Positions 1-10,676 of a stretch of 64,000 nt of DNA are shown one piece after another. Every line of letters starts with the position of its first letter. The first letter of the stretch is position 1. A program made the translations under genes and the position numbers. The stretch is from positions 186,001-250,000 of the forward strand of contig JAQOTA010000022.1 in NCBI GenBank assembly GCA_029532415.1. The letters are read 5' to 3'. The notes beneath the pieces were generated by a model. That model searched no databases. It saw nothing but the letters and a program-made list of their open reading frames with translations, and was not told the DNA's origin. This DNA is from Marasmius tenuissimus. Its lineage: Eukaryota; Basidiomycota; Agaricomycetes; Agaricales; Marasmiaceae.

Positions 1-2218
1 GTGGCTGCTTGAGATACGAAACAACAGTGGAAATGTGGGACAACTCTCGCTCGGGGCAATGGATGCTCGGACGCGACGATGGAGGGCACGGAGGGAAAAG
101 GATCCCCTTCTCCGGATGAGCCGCGTCGGCAGCGCTGTAGAGCTTGTAACCTACGAAAAAACAGAGCGTAAGTTTGTTCTTCTTTCTCACAAGAGAGGGA
201 GTCTCAAATCTTTACCAGTCAACGTGCTCGATAACGACCAGCTCCGGATCGACTTCAAACCTCTATATCAGTGCATTCACATATATACCGCCCTAGAATC
301 TCTTGCGGAGCTCCAGAAGTCCTACCAGGCGGACAGAAAGGTATGGTTTCCAAGTTCCTCCATACAAGCAGTCACTTAAAGGCACCTGCAGGCCCAATCC
401 GATCTCATCCTTCCTGCCCCTCTTCCACTTTCATCCCTCCAATCAATAACGGAGCAATTTTCGGGTTTCTTCACCGTTGAAACTCATGTCCTCGAAACGA
501 CAGGCTCATTCAGATCCGAACGTGAAGTCGAGGAGCTTTGGGACAGGGTTGTATCTCGTCTCACGACCTCTATCTCCAGTGCACTCAGAACCGAAACAGA
601 TGCGGACTCCTTTTTGAGGGTGAAAGAATGCCTCATCGGTTTTATTATGTCGTTAGAGGTACGCTGTCGACCGTTTCCAATCATTCTGCGCTTACGCTAG
701 TAACCAGTCTCCTCTCTATCCAACGAACTCCCTCCATTCTTTCATCATTGTTACTTCTTGACACCCAATTCAGTCGTCGTTTCGACGATGTAAGTGTTTC
801 TCAACGATGCCAAGAACGTACTAAACAATCTCCTCTCTTCAACAGATAGTAAAACTCGTTCAATCTGCGCAAGAGATAAACACCGTACTCGATGTTGTGT
901 TGATCAGCGCCGATAAGAAGCAGGAGCTCCAACAGTAAGTTGACCGTTGTGGTATATCGTACTCAGATGCCATTGCTTATTCATGCTACAGAGCTACGTT
1001 ACCGCAAGATTTGCCATGGTCCCAGACACTCTATCTATGCTGTGAAGACGTTCGCATATCTCGTTTCTCGACCCGATTGGTGATGTTGACACTATGTCGC
1101 GGCAGATACGTGGGTTCATACAGAAGTTCTATGCTTTTGTGGAGGGCGTCTCTCAACACCACCGAAATATTGACGATTTGTTGAGCAAGGTAGAGTGCTT
1201 ACTCACTTAGACATTACCAGATCTCACCCAAGTATAAGTCCCTGGATAGTCTTCTAATCAATCATATCAGCGAAACCATCAACCAACGACTGGCTGGAAT
1301 CCCCAACCTCTCGCAAGTCGCACAAATTGTCACAAACGTTGAATACTTCCAGACTTCTTGTACGGAACTTGAGCGCTCTTTGACGAATTTGTGGCGCGTG
1401 CCGCTCCTCGTATCATCGCACATAATTCTGATTGGCTTCGGCTCGCAGTGCTTATAAGGAGGAACTATCCGGCTGGAAGCGTCTTCAGCCTTCGAGGCTA
1501 CCCTGTCCCGCGCACTTACCCGGATAAATACTCTCATCCAATCCAAGTTGAACGATTTCTTCGAGCCATCGGAATACGACTGGACACCCAGTACCCGAGA
1601 AAATGCTCCCGGCATGTATCTTATCGAGCTCGTCAATTGGCTCACGACGGTGGTGGATAGTCTTGCCATTAAAGATGCATACAAGGATGAAGTGTACAAA
1701 GGCGCGGTGTCTTACATCGCGGAGTGCTTGATGGTATTGTCATTCCTTACTTTTGCGTCGAACTTCAATAACCCGCGCTCCTTTCCATCATAGGATTTCC
1801 TCGTTGGGCACAACATACCCATCCTGAACGAGAATGCGATATCCAACGTTTTGATCGATGTCGATTTAATCGAAGACCAGCTTCGCAATGTAGGACGGCC
1901 GCACCTGTCGCCCATATTTGCTGAGCTCCGGATGGTGCGTTCACCTTCATTGAGATCTTCGCCCAGAGGATCAGAACTGAACAACTATATTCTCAGACTT
2001 CCTCTATCCCCTTGAATAACACCGTGCAAGAGTATTTGGTACCTGCCAATCGGCATACATCTTACGTTCCAGTCAAACACAAACGGCTTGCAGGCCTTCT
2101 CGACAAGTTAGCCAAGTACGGAACTTCTCGTCGGGATGCTCCTAGCAGGGAACTTGGAGAGAGGAGGCGCAAAGAGGCTGATGCGGTAGGTAGATTGTTC
2201 CCAGGTGAGGGACGATGA
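1..2218 (+). CDS. SEC15: Exocyst complex subunit Sec15, 3' portion (5' end outside window)
   Basis: Sec15 is a subunit of the octameric exocyst that tethers secretory vesicles to the plasma membrane and is the usual effector of the Rab Sec4/Rab8. The window starts inside the gene. Spliced in-frame blocks match the family: FKPLYQCIHIYTALESL and LQKSYQADRK near the start, FRSEREVEELWD (about 500-550), an IRGFIQKFYAFVEGVSQHH block (about 1105-1165), HISETI and NLSQVAQIVTN (1260-1340), SEYDWTP (1565-1590) and the end RRKEADAVGRLFPGEGR with a TGA at 2216-2218. Introns of about 50 nt are recognisable, for example 168-218 and 341-391. One near 1043-1099 needs a weak GTTCGC donor to keep the frame. 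No nonsense mutation is needed, so the gene looks functional. The next piece, an ARF fragment, starts about 500 bp downstream on the other strand. Identification rests on remembered family sequence, not on a search. Confidence 0.82.
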
Positions 2219-2722
2219 CATCTAATGGTAATTGAACATATGTATATACCCATTGCATTTGACACTGTATTTGTGCTGTATTGACCATGGAATAACTTCT
2301 GGGGAACTCATGGATTTGGAGCAAACTTCGAAGGCCAACCTCTCGTAAGGTAGATAGCTTTGCGACTTGTGTCGTCTCCTTCGGGGAGCACAAGCACGAG
2401 TGGCCAAGGTATGAATGCATCAAAACGTTCTCCTGACCAGAGTTGATAGCAAGGCCATGTTTAGACAGGCGAGCCGCGGTGCTGAAGTATGTATCTTGCA
2501 CATGAAGAAATAATATGCGACGCTCGATTAGCAGTCTAAGAACCCTACTGAAACTCCGGGTCCACCTATGTACATCAAAGGAAAAGGAGGAGAAAATGAG
2601 CAAGTCGGGGCGTTAAAATATAAAATTTCCAGAAAAAAGAGTATGATAGTAGACAAAGAGGTGATAGCTACATTTTCGAGAATTCGTGGCAATCACCGAA
2701 GTGAAGAGAATCGTGTGATCAT

Positions 2723-2997
2723 CTAAGCCGTGTTCCTCTTCTTGATGTTGGTGCTCAGCCATTCCAGACCCTCGTAAAGACCATCTCCAGAGGTGGCACA
2801 TGCAGCCTGAGATAAGGGAAGTTAGACGACTTTTACCAGAAAGAAGATAAATTCCGTACCTGGATGTACCAAGTCCTCTGCCTCAATCCGTGCAATCCCA
2901 GCTTATCAGTGATCTCAGCGGCATTCATGGCGTTCGGAAGATCTTGCTTGTTGGCGAACACAAGCAGAAGGGCATCGCGAAGCTCATCCTCGTTCAA
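2723..2997 (-). pseudogene. C-terminal fragment of an ADP-ribosylation factor (ARF1-type) GTPase
   Basis: ARF proteins are about 180-aa small GTPases that recruit coats to Golgi membranes. Only the last 70 or so residues are present here. They contain the guanine-specificity NKQD motif (in [19 protein letters not shown]), the [15 protein letters not shown] block, an apparently intact short intron, then [15 protein letters not shown] and a TAG stop at 2723-2725. The P-loop, switch I and switch II are absent. Homology ends abruptly at the LNEDEL block, exactly where a 10-base poly-C run (2998-3007, plus strand) begins, and the sequence beyond it does not resemble ARF. The fragment therefore cannot make a working GTPase. 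Retention of the intron argues for DNA-level copying or breakage rather than retroposition. Confidence 0.85.
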
Positions 2998-3007
2998 CCC
3001 CCCCCCC
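2998..3007. repeat. 10-base poly-C run at the ARF fragment breakpoint
   Basis: Ten C residues directly abut the point where ARF homology is lost. It may mark a repair or recombination junction, or simply be a slippage tract. Confidence 0.7.
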
Positions 3008-3539
3008 AACAACGAACACAACCCATTGCCTCATAGGGCATCTTCACCGGAGCGCTATTCGGGTTGTCAGATTCACGCACCCACCGATCCTAATGGCCCG
3101 ATTCGGCGGTGGAGGTTCCGTTGCCGAGAATTATACAACGTAGGACCACGAAAGACCCAACACCAATAGGAGTTCGTCGCACGGGCCACGGCCCTGGCAA
3201 ACCCCACACGTCTTACAGTCTCTGTCGTTGTTACCGCCACGCGCACTATTTACAACACTACGCAGTACTGTATCAAGTCAAATATACAAATATTTTTTAC
3301 CATACATCCACACGGTCCTCCATACGTCGTTCCGTGGACGAGATATTTTCGAATCTAAAAGCGCTCAAAATTTAGCCACACTAAAACAACTCTGAAAAAC
3401 TTCATATACCTACCTCCTAGTACACCACTGGTTTCACAATAAGGCAATCGAACGTAAATCAACACCTATTGCTACAAAAACTCCAGTTATACCCTGGCAG
3501 GAGCCGATCCTTTTTCGGCGGTGAGTTTCTATCCCATAT

Positions 3540-4263
3540 GTCACCGGCCAACATCTCACTCATTTACACAGGCGACCTTCACGCAAACCTCGATCCGTGC
3601 GGAGAATACGACGACGCGGTGCTCTGGGATACTCTTAAGTGCCCCTGGCTGCTTAATATCACGAAATCTGACGGTCTCTCCTCTGGTTCCGCCAACACGG
3701 TATACGAAGCCTCACCGAATCGGTTGTCACGGAATAGCAAGATTGCAGAGAGCGGTGCAAACCTTTCTGTCAGTCAGGTAGGGCTTCAATGTAGTCCCCG
3801 TTCTGGATGATTGTCTGACCAGATATCCGGCCATATTGTCACCAGCGTTCCTTAGTCTGTCTTGCTCGTGCACTCGTCAAGAACTCAAAGATCATCATGA
3901 TGGACGAAGCGACTGGTACGTGTTTTAAGAGCCTGTCAATGCGGATATGAACGACGCGCTCACTCTGGACCGCCCTTTCTTAGCTTCTGTCGATTTCGAG
4001 ACCGACAGGAACATCCAGGACACGATCCAGACTGAATTCGCCAATCGAACGTTACTCTGCATAGCCCATCGTCTGTGAACGATCGTTGGATACGACCGCA
4101 TATGTGTACTCGATGCAGGCCAGGTGAAGGAGTTCGACTCGCCAGAAGCTTTGTGGGGGAAGCAGGGTGGTGTCTTCAGGGGGATGTGTGAGCGACCTGG
4201 CATCTCGTTGGCCGACATTGAAATGGCCAGCGAACAAAATAAGATCGTGAAGCGAATGTTGTG
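3540..4263 (+). pseudogene. ABC transporter (ABCC/MRP-like) C-terminal nucleotide-binding domain fragment, with nonsense mutation
   Basis: Spliced reading recovers the second half of an ABCC-type nucleotide-binding domain: NLDPCGEYDDAVLWDTLK, the signature region NLSVSQ (usually LSGGQ or LSVGQ, so a Gly is changed to Ser), CLARALV, Walker B KIIMMDEAT, ASVDFETDRNIQDTI, the H-loop CIAHRL, and GYDRICVLDAGQ. Two short introns (after NLSVSQ and inside DEAT/ASVD) keep consensus borders. Walker A and all transmembrane parts are missing. An in-frame TGA at 4076-4078 follows CIAHRL, where family members usually have Arg, so a CGA to TGA change is the simplest explanation. The frame then stays open to a TGA at about 4264. 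This is a non-functional gene piece. Neighbouring fragments on either side are also truncated. Confidence 0.8.
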
Positions 4264-4499
4264 ATCCTCCACCGCTAAGTACAATAAACACGACTAATAG
4301 CCGTACCTTATCTCCCACCTCAGGAACGTAGAGACACACATAGTTTATTCCACCATAAGATCCTCGAAATGAAAGCGTTAACAGTCTAAGTAGCGCAGAA
4401 GTGAATGCATGTCGCGAATTGTATCGTGAGGTAGGTATAGAGATAGCTGGATAGCGAACTGTCCGGCCTATATCGTGCACGAATCGTGGACCAAAATGT

Positions 4500-5390
4500 A
4501 AATCGAAACCTATAGGGCGAAGTGGGTCGTCTCTTCATGTACTGGCGGTAGTCTTGATGGGCAGCTTTTGAGGCTCGTAAGGATAATCCGCGACCTGGAC
4601 GTCGATCGCGAAGGGCCCAGCGACACTCTCCAGCCAGCGCCTGTACGTATACTGCAAGGACATCTGATACAGGGAGTAGTGCTTGTAGGTCGTCCATAAG
4701 AAGGCGCGACCATACTTTCCGCCCGTTTTCTCGTAATCAGCTACAGCACCAAATCAGTCGGGGTAAGATTCGATGCGGTGCGAGTAACTCACTGTCTAGT
4801 GCAGTTCTTATGTCCCACCATACTTTGGTTAAATCGGTGATGATAGCGTCGGCGCCCCACCTCGAGGCGTCATAGTCGCAAAACGGGACGAATTCGATAA
4901 GAGGGCGGGAGAACATAGAAAAAAAAAGACACTGAAGCTTACCTCCATCGTCTGCTGGGTTTTTTTCACAGTCCAGATCATCAACTTCTTTCCCGCGGCC
5001 CTGCATTCCTTTCGGAACCTTAAAAGTGGAGGATGAGATAACGAGGCAAACTCTAAGAGGTTGCTAACCGGCTCACCTCTCTCCATCCTTCCCAGCCATC
5101 GATGAGAAAGACATCGACATTATCCCACAGTCTTCCCGGAAGAACTTTGCCATACTGGGCTGTTCCCGAGATACGACCAGTCGCAATAAGGCACCCGGGC
5201 CTTTGCATAAACCAGAAACTTGGGGTGCCACAAACCCAATAGCAACCTGGGAGCAAGCACGTTCTCCCAATCGGATTGGGCGGATACGATCTTGTGCATT
5301 AAGGGGAAGAGTCGGGCTCGTGAAACAAACACTAAGAGCTCAGATGACTGTTCTAGAGTTGTGTTTATACAGCCTATTATTGGCAATGAG
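4500..5390 (-). pseudogene. Glycerophosphodiester phosphodiesterase (GDPD)-like gene, 5'-truncated and frameshifted
   Basis: On the minus strand successive frames give the C-terminal half of a fungal GDPD-like protein: RLFPLMHKIVSAQSDWE, RLLLGLWHPKFL, SYLGNSP, then in another frame MSMSFSSMAGKDGER, then the GKKLMIWTV block, GADAIITDLTKVWWDI, and KYGRAFLWTTYKHYS. GDPDs hydrolyse glycerophosphodiesters and fold as TIM barrels with the catalytic HR...E.D residues near the N-terminus. That N-terminal part is not seen here. At least one frame change that is not a clean intron occurs near 5170 (between SYLGNSP and the MAKFF-like stretch), and the junction after the KKLMIWTV block also fails to keep frame. 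I call it a pseudogene fragment. The family call rests on remembered motifs, so it is moderate. Confidence 0.62.
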
Positions 5391-5704
5391 CTGGGGGACT
5401 GCCACCTGAAAAAAGAACTGAAAGACTATCCTCTCCTTGTCCGCGACTCGGCGATTTTTAACCAAAACGAAATAGATAGATATGTGGTGTAACGTCTTCA
5501 GGCTTCGGATGCCAAGCATTTGAATCAGAGGGTAGGTTGCCAGCACAGATATTGAGAGTGCGAAGCGGGTCTCGATAGATGTCAGGAAGTGATGGAACCC
5601 ATAGCGAAGCTGAAGAAGGTACTGTCATACGTGTCAGACGCAGTAACGACAAGACGTGATGAACAATTGCTCCTTACGGGACTACAGGATACATACTCAA
5701 GTAT

Positions 5705-6150
5705 TTGGGCAGCGAAGTGACGCGAGGCGGACCTGAGCTCGGGTTCAAGGGTCCCATGGTTCTTGTTACGCCGCCTATATCGACGCCATTTTCTCTGGTT
5801 GGTGTCAATGTCCCAGAAAGACTGGCGAGGGCGAAGGAGTCACCTTGGGATCCCCAAATTCCTCTAATTACGGACAGGAGCTATGGAGAGGTTATTGTCA
5901 ACGAAGCACTGACAGAAAAAGAGGAAAAGGCTCGGACATGGATTCTGATCGTGTGCGTACTTTAAACACCTACTCTCACCACCTCTACCCGATCCACCGA
6001 CGTGAGCACTCAGCTCTTGGGGTTATCACCAAGGCGAACTATCTCCCATAATTGACGGTATCTTAGACGAGGCATTCCGCGGGACCATGGTTTCAAATAA
6101 CCTTCCGAATGTACGATGGGGACGCCTCGACTATCTGAACGTCACTTAGA
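5705..6150 (+). pseudogene. Unrecognised gene fragment
   Basis: A continuous, protein-like frame starts near 5705 (including GPMVLVTPPISTPFSLVG and a SYGEVIVNEALTEKEEK stretch). A possible donor lies at about 5951. A second piece that reads like the same kind of protein (LPNVRWGRLDYLNVT) follows at about 6095-6137 and runs straight into TAG at 6138-6140. I do not recognise the family with confidence. The abrupt end and the setting among other truncated genes suggest another fragment rather than a complete gene. It could instead be a short real gene with undetected exons. Confidence 0.4.
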
Positions 6151-6689
6151 ACATTGGTTCCATGACTTACGCGAAGGTTCGTCGTGTGTCGACCTTGGGC
6201 TTTCTGCGAACATGGTACCCAGTGCCTACAATTGGCCTAGAGTATAACCGGTGAGAATGATAGCTCAAGAAACAAACACTAAGAACTCAGATGACTTACT
6301 GGCCCCGGCCCGAGTAGTTGTTGTTCGCTAAAGCAAGGCCGTAACTTCGAAGGGAAAAGTAGGAGAACGACGGGAGTGCTTACCTGACTTGGCCCGTCGT
6401 CATAGCGGTGAGCGCAAGGGGTGAATAGCCTACCTGGGTCCGCGATTCAACTGTGCTCGGACAGGCTCGGACCGCCAATCCAACTTTTCCTGCAACTGTC
6501 ACGTTACAAGCCAAGCGTCACAAGTGCAATGCGGTGATGAGTGTTAGTCATCACCCAGTGCCTCCACTGTTTTTGACACTTACCACCATGATCTGTCGGT
6601 GTACTTGTCGTATGCGGGTCTTCTCCCGTATCATTAGAAAAGTTCATCCCCCCATTGCAAGGTTCCTGCGCTCGTGTCTATGCGTAGGG

Positions 6690-7630
6690 CACGAAAGAAC
6701 TGGCTCGAGTCTTTCGATAGTGCTCAGGTCTTGTCCTGAACTTCGAGATCAGCCCCGTATTCACGCGTTCAGGGCCAATTTTTCGGCGTTATTTCTCTTT
6801 AGAGAGGGTAACCTCGTCAGACGACTGTGCTTACGGACTAGTACGACGACTTCGATATCGCTCAGGTCTTGTCCTGAACCTCGAGATTAGCCCCGTATTC
6901 GCGCGCTTAGGGCAAATTTTTGAGCTTTACGTCTCCTCGGAGGCCATCCCCTCGACAGACGGCTGTGCTTGCGGACTGGCTCGAGTCTTTTGATATTGTT
7001 CAGGTCTTGTCCTGAACCTCGAGATCAGTTCCGTATTCACGCGTTTAGGGCAAATTTTTGGGCTTTATGTCTCTTCGGAGACCATCCCCCCGACAGACGG
7101 CTGTGCTTGCGGACTGGCTCGAGTCTTTTGATATTGTTCAGGTCTTGTCCTGAACCTCGAGATCAGTTCCGTATTCACGCGTTTAGGGCAAATTTTTGGG
7201 CTTTATATCTCTTCGGAGACCTTCCCTCGACACACGGCTGTGCTTGCGGACTGGCTCGAGTCCTTCGATATCGCTCAGGTCTTGTCCTGAACCTCGAGAT
7301 CAGCCCTGTATTCACGCGCTCAGGGCAAATTTTTGGGCTTTATATCTTGTCGGAGACCATCCCCCGGCAGTCGGCTGTGCTTGCAGACTGGCTCGAGGTT
7401 TTCGATAGTGTTGAGGTCTTGTCCTGAACATCGAGATCCGCCCCGTATTCACTTGTTCAGGTCCAATTTTTGGGCCTTATTTCTCTTTGGAGAGGACAAC
7501 CTTGTCAAACGATTGTGCTTACGGGCTCGCTCGATATCGCTCAGATCTTGTCTGGAACGTGGGGTTCACCTTTGCATTCGCGCTTTGAGGCCAAATCTTT
7601 GGGCCATGGGTCATTGTGAAGAGGGTTTCC
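6690..7630 (+). repeat. Seven-copy tandem array of a 137/138-bp repeat
   Basis: The core CAGGTCTTGTCCTGAAC or a close variant begins at 6725, 6863, 7001, 7139, 7276, 7413 and 7542, giving periods of 138, 138, 138, 137, 137 and 129. Each unit also carries a CTGGCTCGAGTCTTTCGATAT-like segment, a GGGCAAATTTTTGGGC-like segment and a CTTCGGAGACC-like segment. Middle units are nearly identical and outer units are degenerate. Long open frames cross the 138-bp units because 138 is a multiple of three, but the 137-bp units break that frame, so I do not call it coding. The same repeat occurs inverted near 49.3-49.9 kb. Confidence 0.93.
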
Positions 7631-7806
7631 CTAGTTCATTTCCTGTGACGTTTTGTAATTTTATCTCATGGGCTATGTTTGTTTTAAACTATTGGTATTC
7701 GGTTTCAAATCATCGAAATGGAAGCACTGTCGGCCCCTTGCTCCTGCTGAAGAATCACGAACGAATTCGAACGGTTAGGGAGTTATCGGTATATATATAC
7801 TGAGGG

Positions 7807-8744
7807 CTACGTTAAGACAGTTACAGACTTTATGATCAGGTTGAAAACGTCAAGCTCTTGGTCAGCGACTGTTTCATGCCTGACGGAAAAAGCTATCTGA
7901 ACGAGAACCCCAGGCCTTATTACGGAAGGTAAGTCTGCAGGCAAAATCGAGTCACCGAATCTGCCTTGTGTTGGGAGTGGCTCAACCTTGTGAGAACGGG
8001 AGGCTACAATCTGCCTTAATTCTGGTTCTGCGTTGGGTAAAACAATCCAGCCAGAAGTACCATTCCCTACGACAACCATAACGAACGGAGAGGAATGGTA
8101 GTAAGCTCGGAAACTAAACAGCGACAATAAGGGCCTACCGTTGTAACGATCCGTATAGTCTCGGTCCATGGAAGGGAAATCTCCTTTTTCTGGGGGCCGG
8201 AATAGTTTGTGTGAAAATGTTATAGATTTGACGCTTCTAGGTGTTCGCCAGAAGTCGCACTGCGAGATACCCCCAACTCTCCAACCAACAGATCGGTTAC
8301 ACATGCTACCAACAATTTGTTCGAGCGTATGAAGGCCCGAGACGAAATGAGTATGAAACGGTTCCATCTCAGGAGAAGGTCTGATGAGGGAAATAGTTAG
8401 ACGAACATCAGCGAGCGAAGGGGTTCTCTGGGTTGGCCGCTAAAGGAATAACATTAACGCCCTGAACGCTGAAGTGAATTCGTTGACAGACAAACCGTGT
8501 ATCGACCGTGAGGAGCCACGCAAGTTCCTGCTTCGCTCACCATGCCAACCACCGTAAGTATAACGGGTTTATTCTCTTCGCCATCGCATAAGAATGTACA
8601 TCCGTCACCTGCTTCAATTTCGATATTTCTCCAGCATAGGGAATCTAGATAGTCTTTTGACATAGTAGAGATATAAGTTTTACTATCGCTTAGACGGCGG
8701 TGAGCGGTTTTGAGCAAATTTGAGCGAGTCGGATAGCAAACCAT
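7807..8744 (-). CDS. Hypothetical protein, multi-exon, C-terminal strand-rich domain
   Basis: Two minus-strand open stretches (8744 to 8454 and 8367 to 7807) can be linked by introns. The first likely ends at a GTGAGC donor after the TVVGM residues. The second begins near MEPFHTHFVSGL. The C-terminus (PSVIRPGVLVQIAFSV...VFNLIIKSVTVL) alternates hydrophobic residues like a beta-barrel or OB-type domain. It resembles in pattern the RPGTLIMANVVFHIYV segment of the gene at 38.5-40.2 kb. That likeness is my reading, not a search result. I do not recognise the family. Exon borders in the middle are uncertain. Confidence 0.4.
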
Positions 8745-8953
8745 GATTGTTGAGGTATCTCTTCATAGAGATTATTGTTCTTGATATTTATACGTAGGGG
8801 AATAGTACCAAAAAGAGTGATGATAAGCCAGAGCAGTCTTTATCCTGCGTCATCCGTCTCTGTGGCTCAGCGAAAACATATCGGGTCGGAACCCTAAGAA
8901 CGATGTATCTGAGATTCATAGCACTCCCCGAAATCAAATCGGAAATATACATT

Positions 8954-10463
8954 TTAATAGATTCGCTGGTCAATGGTAAGGACAGGTTCAACCCTGGATT
9001 GCCACTTGTTGGCGGATTCCCTCCACTCCCATATGCTCAAGACTGACATCCTTACATGCGTTAAATTACCGCCGTTGCCGATTCTCCATCTCATCAGCGT
9101 ATTGGAAACATGTTCCTCGTCTAACTTCGTCCTTGTACCCTCTTCTCCAACGAAACTAAACAAAGATAACCGTCGCAAGCGAGAAAACTGGCGTATGACG
9201 TCCGTGTCTGAGATAAAAACGATCTACATATCATTCATAGGATTAACACCACACGGAATAGCATCTGGAGTGGTCCTACTCACCGTAGAGATGTCTTCAT
9301 AGCCACTCTCAATGTAAAGCTCCTGCAGACCTGAAGCGATTTGAGACAATTTTCGGATCATCAATGTGTCCAACTCGACTACGTTGAGAAAGAGTTCGTT
9401 GAGGAACGCTAAATTTCCTGCTATATCCGCGACTTGAAAGAGCTGGTCAAGGTCTAGCAACGTCTCTGTGATGACGAGTGTCGTAAGACGTGTGAATGAA
9501 GCCCGACCAAAACAAGACAAAAGCGACATAGGTCCCTCGTAGACTTCTAGGCAATCCCACAACACAATTGTCTCCCCAGAAACATCTGTGAGCGACCTGA
9601 CCAACAGCTGGGTAAGTGATGCTCGAAGTTGAGGTATTATCATCCGCAGCATTTGGTACCATTGCGAGCGTGTGGTCGGCCAATAACAATCGTAGACAAT
9701 CAAACATTTGACTTTGGGAAGGTGGGCGCCTCGGTTGAGAAGGGACGCTACCATTGGCGCGGATGTTACATCCAAGGCAAAAGTCTGCAGCGTCGGCAGC
9801 GTTATTAAGGCGGCATGGATACGAGCCGTGCAGTCGGTCGTGCATGAACCCATATAACTGCGGATAGTAAGCTTCCGAAGACCTGAGACTCTGTTCATGA
9901 GATGTTTGGAACATAGGCGTGCCCCAACGGAAGCGGTCATATCGACATCTGTCAATGACAGCTCTTGAAATGAACGGATATCCGAGACCAGATCCAACAG
10001 AAATCTGCATGGGAATTGCACGTGTTGCAGCGAAACGACTTTCAGATTCGGCATTGAGACCATAAGCCTCAGCAGATCGTCCCAATCAAAGATCTGTCGA
10101 TATCCACTCGGGTCGCGATGGTACGCTGCTCCTATAACGAAAGTCCGTGGATATGCAAGGAAAATTGAGGGTAAAAAAAGCCGCGTGATTGTCGTAGCAT
10201 CGTGGGGAGATTGGAGTCTTTTCCAGAAAGGGCTGTTCTGCCGAGCTGAGGTGGGATTGTGATAATAAATGCTACGATACAAAAGTCTGGTCGCGATTGG
10301 ATACATGCTTGAGGACGTGCGCTGGGCAGCGTGTATAGTATGGCAATCGCTTTGTTCGAGGATTGCGGACCATACTTCGTCAGGAATTGAGGAGGCGATT
10401 GGCTGTTTGTCGTTCAAGTGAGTATTTTTTGTCGTGCGATGCGCTCGACTGATAACTAACCAT
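8954..10463 (-). CDS. F-box/leucine-rich-repeat-like protein
   Basis: Predicted exons on the minus strand: 10463-10461 (ATG only), 10402-9284 and 9187-8954, giving 451 aa in one continuous frame. The first intron (58 nt, GTTAGT...CAG) joins the ATG to PIASSIPDEVWSAILEQ, a typical N-terminal F-box start. The second intron (9283-9188) has a GTGAGT donor. After the F-box, regularly spaced leucine/valine patterns (LKVVSLQHVQF, LRKLTIRSY, LAFLNELFLNVVEL) suggest degenerate leucine-rich repeats. Such proteins are substrate adaptors of SCF ubiquitin ligases. The target cannot be inferred. A TATAAATA lies 74 bp before the ATG. Without the first intron the ORF would begin earlier (10567) with an unlikely N-terminus. 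Confidence 0.72.
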
Positions 10464-10536
10464 CGTAATTCACAAAAACAACTAGGGGGTCTAGAAAAGA
10501 AGAAGGAACGAATGAAAAACGGGTTATATTGGACGA

Positions 10537-10544
10537 TATTTATA
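10537..10544 (-). promoter_or_regulatory. TATA box for the 9-10.5 kb F-box gene
   Basis: TATAAATA on the minus strand, 74 bp upstream of the predicted ATG at 10463, at a plausible core-promoter distance. No other element was recognised with confidence. Confidence 0.4.
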
Positions 10545-10676
10545 GTAGGTATAGAGACGGGGTACAAAAGTGAAGCTGTTATTCAAGCGTCAGGCTGAGT
10601 AAGAGCGGCAAGGTCCGGCCCACTATCGGATATGTATGGTGCATATACAAGGAGCAAGAACAACCAGATGGCATAC

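Noticed and set aside
6453..7803. Long overlapping open frames through the 137-bp array that look like a repeat protein
   Set aside because: They stay open because 138 is divisible by three. The 137- and 129-bp units break the frame and there is no start, splice or homology support.
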